64,000 bases of DNA from Scilla litardierei. Lineage: Eukaryota; Streptophyta; Magnoliopsida; Asparagales; Asparagaceae. Location of the stretch: NCBI GenBank assembly GCA_030789695.1, contig CM061140.1, positions 79,422,422 to 79,486,421 of the forward strand, read 5' to 3'. Made by a program: the position numbers and the translations under genes. Position 1 is the first letter of the stretch. Each line of letters starts with the position of its first letter. Below, one piece after another: positions 58,560 through 64,000 of this stretch. A model generated the notes under the pieces. That model made no database searches. It was not told the origin of the DNA and saw nothing but the letters and a program-made list of their open reading frames with translations.

Positions 58560-61500
58560 TTACCGATTTTTTACAAGTTTTACAAAAATACATCTCGGTA
58601 AAGATTTAGTAAAAAGATCAGCTAAGTTGTTGCAGGACTTGATCTGTTGAATCTTCACCTCCTCGTTCTTCTGTATATCGTGCGTCCAGAAGAATTTGGG
58701 AGAAATGTGTTTCGATCTGTCGCCTTTGATGTAGCCCTTTTTGAGTTGTGCTATGCATGCAGTGTTGTCTTCAAACAAGACAGTGGGCTCGAGATCACCG
58801 GTCTTCAGGCCAGTGGCAGCTAGGATATGTTGGACGACGGAGCAAAGCCAAAAACACTCTTTGCTTGCTTCATGTATCGCAATGAGTTCAGCGTGGTTAG
58901 ATGATGTTACTGTGGTGGTTTACTTTACCGATCTCCAAGAGATAGCAGTCCCGCCATAGGTAAACACAAAGCCAGTTTGTGATTTTGTTGTGTGAGGATC
59001 AGATAGGTAACATGCATCAGCATAACCAAGCAACTGGGAGGAGGAACCTCTCTGGTAGTATAGTCCCAAATCTATAGAACCCTGAAGGTAGCATAGAAGA
59101 TGCTTTACTCCGTTCCAGTGGCGCTATGTAAGCGCAGCACTATGTCTGGCAAGTAGATTAATTGTGAACGCTATATCGGGACGTGTGCAGTTTGCCAGAT
59201 ATAGAAGTGCTCCAATGGCACTGAGGTAGGGTACTTCAGGACCCAGTAACTCATCCCCCTCTTCCAGCGGTCGGAAGGGGTCCTTATGAATATCCAGTGA
59301 TCTCATGACCATAGGAGTACATAAAGGATGACCTTTTTCCATTTTAAACTTGTTTAAAAGTTTTCTTGTATAGTTTGATTGGTGTAACAAGATTCCATCT
59401 CGTAGGTGTTCAATCTGTAAGCCAAGACAATACCTCGTTTTGCCTAGGTCTTTCATTTCGAAGGTAAGCTTTAGGCTTTCAGATATCTCATTGATCTCTG
59501 CGGGAGATCCTATAAGATTTAAGTCATCAACATATACCGCGACGATGACAAATCATGTTTCCGTTCTTTTGATAAAGATACACGGGTAGACTTCATTGTT
59601 TGTGAATCCTTGCTGTGCAAGGAAAATGCTTAGTCTGTTATACCACATCTTTCCTGATTGATTTAGACCATATAATAATCTTTGAAGCCTTACCGAGAAG
59701 ACGTCCCGAGGTCTCTCTTTCATCTATGGGGGTAAATTAAACCCATCTGGAAGTCTCATCTAGATTTCTTTATCTATATCTCCATATAGATATGCAGTCA
59801 CAACGTCCATGAGCGTCATTTCTAGGCTTTCCAGAGATGATAGGCTAAGCAAGAATCGGAAAGTGATCGCATCCATGACCGGGGAATATGTATCTTCATA
59901 ATCAATCCCCGGTCTTTGGGAAAATCCCTGTGCTACAAGGCGTGCCTTGTAGCGTACGATCACATTTTCTTCATTTCTTTTTCTGATGAAGACCCACTTA
60001 TATCGCACAGGTTTAATACCTACAGGTGTTTGGACTACTGGTCCAAAGACTTTGCGTTTCAAGAGTGAGTCCAACTCTCTCTTATTGCATCGTTCACTTT
60101 GGCCAATCATCTCTGCGTTTACATTCTGCTAGAGATTGTGGTTCGACGCCATCGTCGTATTCAGCGACGTGAACGGCAATAGCGAACGCAAAATCGTCGT
60201 CGACGACTGTGCTATTTTTGTCCAGTACCTCTCCAGTACGTACGTAATTCAATGATGTTTCTCCTAGTGTTTCCTTTGTAGGGGAAATAAGGAGAGGAGA
60301 GGTCGCTGGTCTGAGCTCGGCATTCTGTGGAGGGATCATCTTATTATCACCAAGAATCTTCCTCTTTTGAGGAACTTTATCATTTGAACCTGGTGGGCGT
60401 CCTCTTTTCAATTGAGGTACAGCCAATTCTACTGCATGTGGATTGCATACATCTTTGGGAGATGTCAAGCCTAGCTGGTGTGTTGGCAGCAGGGACGTGT
60501 GAACGAACAATCTTCTGGTTGTCTGTAAATTTATCCGGTAGAAGGTGTACTGTGTTCTGAATGTGAAGGATCTTCAGGATCTCATCTTCACACAGATTAG
60601 TACGCGGATCATAAAGAGACAAAGACTTATTGTCCCAAAGAAATGGTCTCAGAAGCGTCAGGCTTCATAGACTGTGTGCCCAGTTTTGGAAAAGTTTTCT
60701 CATCGAATTCACAGTCATCAAGACTTACCTTAAATGCGTCCCCTGTAAGAGGTTCCATGTATCTAATAATAAAGGGCGAATCAAAGTCAATATAGATACT
60801 AAGGCGACGCTGAGGACCTATTTTGATCCTCTAAGGTGGTGCTATTGGGACATTCTGCACAACCAAACACTCTCAAATGAGAGATATCTGGGATGCACCA
60901 TGTGCTAGCTGCATCGGGGATAATAAATGGTCACCTGAGGGCCTTATCCTAATTAGCGATGCAGCATGCAATATAGCATGCCCTCAAGCATCCACAGGCA
61001 ACTGGGATTGCATGAGCAATGGATGTGCAATCCATTGGAGTCTCTTTATAAGAGACTCTGCTAATTCATTCTGGGTGTGAACATGTGCTACAGGATGTTC
61101 AACTTCAATACCCGTTGCCTGGCAATAGTCTTCGAAGACTTGCGAAGTGAATTCGCCCGCATTATCAAGTCGTAATTTCTTGATATAATTATCGCAAAAA
61201 TGATCCTGCAACCTAATTATTTGTGCCAATAGCTTTGGGAAAGCTAGGTTGCGAGTGACAATAGGCACACATAAGACCATTTTGTGGATGCATCAATCAG
61301 TACCATGAAATACCGAAATAGGCCACTTGGGGGTGAATAGGCCTGCAAATGTCGCCATGAATTCTCTCTAGGAAGCCAGGAGACTCTAATCCCACTTTCA
61401 GGAGGGAGGGTCTCGTTATTAGTTTTCCCTGAAAACAAGGTAGACAAGGAAATTCACCCTTTTGAAGAATCCTCAGGTTCTTCAAATTATGTCCACGGGA

Positions 61501-61995
61501 TTCAGAGATAATGCGATGCATCATAGCTGATCCAGGGTGACAAAGTATATTGTGCCAGAGTTGAAACTCTGGCAATGAAAGGCACTTCTAGTGCTCAGTC
61601 ATATTGGCTTCTACTGGTTGAATATACGTGTGGTAGAGACCCGACGGGAGTCCCTTAAATCGTTCGTATATGGACTTTTGGCCATCTTCTTGACGAGTCA
61701 CATACATATATTCAATGTTTTCTTCATCTCCAGTTTCTAAGTGATATCCGTTAAAACGAATATCTTTGAAACTTAAGAGATTTCTATTAGATTTTGGATA
61801 GAATAATGCATTTTGTAGTTTAAGTCTTGTGTTATTTGGGAGCAATATGATTGCTTTTCCAGATCCTTCGATTATGTTGGACAGTCCTGAAATCGTAATA
61901 ATAGGACCGTCATATTTATTTAAGCTATAAAAATAGCATGGATCGCGAAGGATAGTGTGCATTGAGGTACTGTCCACTATGCACTCATACTTCAT
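58560..61995 (-). pseudogene. Ty1/copia pol of copy B, frameshifted
   Basis: Minus-strand order: protease 61995-61588 with IVDSTSMHTILRD (the motif reads DST where copy A has DSA); GAG-pre-integrase 61575-61297 (LWHNILCHPGS); integrase 61447-60984 (MVLIDASTKWSYVCL, DNAGEFTSQVFEDYC); the region between integrase and reverse transcriptase, 60622-60110; reverse transcriptase 60110-59124 with KYKARLVAQGFSQRPGIDYE-type core, VVTAYLYGDIDKE and the catalytic YVDD near 59535; RNase H down to 58560 (FEDNTACIAQLKKG, SCNNLADLFTKSLP). Frameshifts and stops split it into at least eight pieces. Confidence 0.9.
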
Positions 61996-62119
61996 CTATA
62001 TATAAGCAAGATGAAAGTTTATTTAAGTAAATTAAAAACTGACATTCAAATAAAAGTGCTTTCAAAACAAACTACAAATGAAGTTACAGAAATTTAAATG
62101 CATAGATATAAGGTAGGGC

Positions 62120-63142
62120 TCAATCGAGCAGGCCGTCATTTTCGAAATCTTTTGTAGTGAACTTGGTGAGCGGTTGAACAGCCGCCAAGTTTGTTTCAGG
62201 CTGAGACTTCTGGCTTGCCTGATACCGATCCTGGAGGTGCTGAGGAGTGCGGAGGTTTCTGGACCAATGTCCAGTCATGCCACATTTATGGCATTTATCC
62301 TCCCAGTTCTTCTTAGGAATTGACACTGGATCAGTGTTCTTACGCTTCCATGTGAAGTTTCTCTTCCCTTTGTTGTTGTTGTTGGTCTGGGGTGGTGCTC
62401 CTCTTACTGGTTTCATTACAGCTTTCCCTTTGTTCTTTCTAGCATTCTTCTTATTTTTCCACTTCTGGGGAGAAACATGGTGGGCTTCAGGGATAGTGGC
62501 AGTACTAGCAGGGCGCAAATTATGAGTGGCAAGCAGTAAATCTCTATTCTGCTCTGCCCTAAGAAGGCAAGAGAGCAAATCAGAGAACTTCATGAAGTTG
62601 CGTTCACGATACTGTTGCATGAGGATTGCATCTTTCTCGTGAGACGAGGTAAATGTCTTTTCCAACATGCGATGCTCAGACACTTCTTCACCGCACAACT
62701 TTAGGCGTGAGGTGATATTATAAAGTGCTGAGGTATACTCAGCAACGGACTTATAGTCCTGAAGTCTGAGGTTTTTCCACTCATAACTGGCACGTGGTAA
62801 TATGACATCAATTTGATATGTATAACGTGCCTCCAGTGCTTTCCACAACTCCAAAGGATCTTCAACCGTTAAGTATTCGGCCCTTAAGGTCTGATCTATG
62901 TGTCTCCTGATATAGATAATGGCTTTCGCCTTATCTATGTCGGAGACAACGGTAGGAGAACTGCTAGATGGATGTGCCACTTCAGGGGCACTGCTAGCAG
63001 CTGTCTCGGCCACTGCAGGGGACAGAATCGAGTGGAGAAGTGCCATTGAATGCAAGTGGAACTTCAGGTCCACTCGCCAGCTAAGATGGTTCTTTCCCGC
63101 TGCATCAAGAACCTCAAAATCGACGCTTGCCAATTTTGCCAT
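62120..63142 (-). CDS. Ty1/copia gag of copy B, open frame with a damaged zinc knuckle
   Basis: A 340-codon open frame from MAKLASVDFEVLDAAG to DGLLD, the full gag length of this family. It contains the gag core (EDPLELWKALEARYTYQ, about residues 97-113), a basic stretch (KKNARKNKGKA) and a CCHC zinc knuckle near residue 285 that reads CHKCGMTGHWSRNL: the fourth ligand, cysteine in copies A and C1, is leucine here. Gag packages the element RNA, and the knuckle normally contacts it, so this copy is probably impaired although its frame is open. It is separated from the broken pol by about 125 bp. Confidence 0.85.
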   Translation of the reverse strand: MAKLASVDFEVLDAAGKNHLSWRVDLKFHLHSMALLHSILSPAVAETAASSAPEVAHPSSSSPTVVSDIDKAKAIIYIRRHIDQTLRAEYLTVEDPLELWKALEARYTYQIDVILPRASYEWKNLRLQDYKSVAEYTSALYNITSRLKLCGEEVSEHRMLEKTFTSSHEKDAILMQQYRERNFMKFSDLLSCLLRAEQNRDLLLATHNLRPASTATIPEAHHVSPQKWKNKKNARKNKGKAVMKPVRGAPPQTNNNNKGKRNFTWKRKNTDPVSIPKKNWEDKCHKCGMTGHWSRNLRTPQHLQDRYQASQKSQPETNLAAVQPLTKFTTKDFENDGLLD

Positions 63143-64000
63143 TTTAATCTATGCAATTTAAATAAGCATGTATTAATAATTAAAATTCATGCTTAAAAGA
63201 AATAAATAAGAAAAAAATGCGGGGATCGACCAGATACCCAAAACATAAAATATCCAAAGTCCATATTACAGTCCATAAAGCAGATAAAGAAAAATACAAT
63301 TTGGAATCCCTTTTGGGTCCCAGCTTTATGCAATCTTCTCCTCAATCTTCATAGGTAGTAACACCGGTCTTTGGCATTATATATAAATTCATCACTACAA
63401 ATTTCGCTCAGAAAAGAAAAAGAAATTACAAAGAGAAGGAATGTAATAAAAGGGTATCAAAAAATGGCCGATCCCAAAATTCGCATTTTGACTTATTTAA
63501 ATATCCACGCAGTTTTATGTGCTACAGGCAAATAATAACAGCGCAATATCACAGACATTACAAAAATCATCAATCCAAAATTAGTGGATAAAAATTTTTA
63601 TTTAAGTTAAAAAAATTAGTTGGACCACGGGGAAACGTCATTCATTTTTAGGTTTGGTAACTAAAGACATAGCAGTCTCAGGATCCGTTTAATCAATTTA
63701 ACTTAAATTAATGTTTTATCCAATGTTAAAGAGATTAACAATTGAAAAGAAACAGATAAAATAACATAATCTGTAAGTCCGGATTATCAGGGTTTTTAAT
63801 AAATTTAATTTTGGCCTTGCGGGTTAGTGGCACGCGGGCTAGATACGGGCTGCAGGACCGATAGCAAAATAATACCCATATTAATTTTCAATGTTATTAA
63901 CTGGGCTTCAGGCCCAAAAACAGCCAAAATAATATATTATGCAGTTTTGGGCTGCAGGACCATGGGCTATAATCTTTAAAATTAAATTAAAAATGTCCAA
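63143..64000 (-). other. Leader of copia B, partial
   Basis: Non-coding. It has the family landmarks GGGGATCGACCAG near 63222 and a GGGCTTCAGGCCC hairpin near 63903, and is cut by the window edge. Confidence 0.65.

Larger units (their letters stand above)
58170..64000 (-). mobile_element. Ty1/copia retrotransposon, copy B (runs off the window)
   Basis: Same family and same strand as copy A. It includes the 3' LTR, polypurine tract, RNase H, reverse transcriptase, integrase, protease, gag and part of the leader; the 5' LTR lies beyond 64000, so no target duplication can be tested. The inner sequence closely follows copy A but with independent frameshifts. Confidence 0.9.

Overview
This is nuclear DNA of a flowering plant. 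It holds one host gene with plant-type splice sites, many plant LTR retrotransposons, hAT and Helitron elements, an RTE LINE remnant, and a decayed insert of plastid DNA. The species cannot be named from the window; a monocot-like genome is only a guess.

The one host gene is on the minus strand. It encodes a membrane-tethered bZIP transcription factor of the Arabidopsis bZIP17/bZIP28/bZIP49 type, the ER-stress sensor factors. Its two coding exons lie 24.9 kb apart. Exon 1 (57589 to 56014) encodes the acidic N-terminus, the bZIP domain, the transmembrane segment and most of the lumenal domain. Exon 2 (31095 to 30662) encodes the lumenal C-terminus with an RRIL site-1-protease-type motif. Both splice sites are canonical, the phase matches across the junction and both exons are open, so the gene looks functional.

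The intron (31096-56013) is full of insertions: an RTE LINE remnant; a terminal-inverted-repeat element whose core is a CT tract followed by inverted G/T-rich and C/A-rich arms (34040-35906); several hAT-type MITEs; a gag-only Ty3/gypsy element with TTCAT target duplications (37658-39708); a plastid insert joining rpoC1 to rpl2 (41461-42630); a small Helitron next to it; and a chromovirus that has lost its reverse transcriptase (51476-54422, target duplication CATAG).

The left 29 kb is a nested stack of retrotransposons. From the left there is a Tat-like LTR fragment, an LTR with its primer-binding site, and a copia-like LTR. That copia-like LTR is split by a 9.6-kb non-coding element with 3,036-bp LTRs (3203-12815, target duplication GAACT). 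Next come several members of one Ty1/copia family inside each other: C1 inserted into the gag start of C2; a small deleted derivative D (17967-19601, TTTTT) sits in the C2 leader and itself carries a hAT element (18701-19197, GTCATCGC); a near-complete copy A (20915-28166, ATACA) and a second hAT element (28311-28917, TTCATAAC) both sit in the C2 LTR.

To the right, another member of the same copia family (B) starts at 58170, about 0.58 kb upstream of the bZIP start codon and in the same orientation, and runs off the window. Its gag frame is open but the zinc knuckle has lost its last cysteine, and its pol is broken.

I found no tRNA, rRNA or CRISPR array and no new gene system. The strongest unusual features are the giant-intron bZIP gene with a possible intronic-polyadenylation isoform, the inverted G/T-C/A structure, the mosaic plastid insert, and the hairpin minisatellite in the copia leader.
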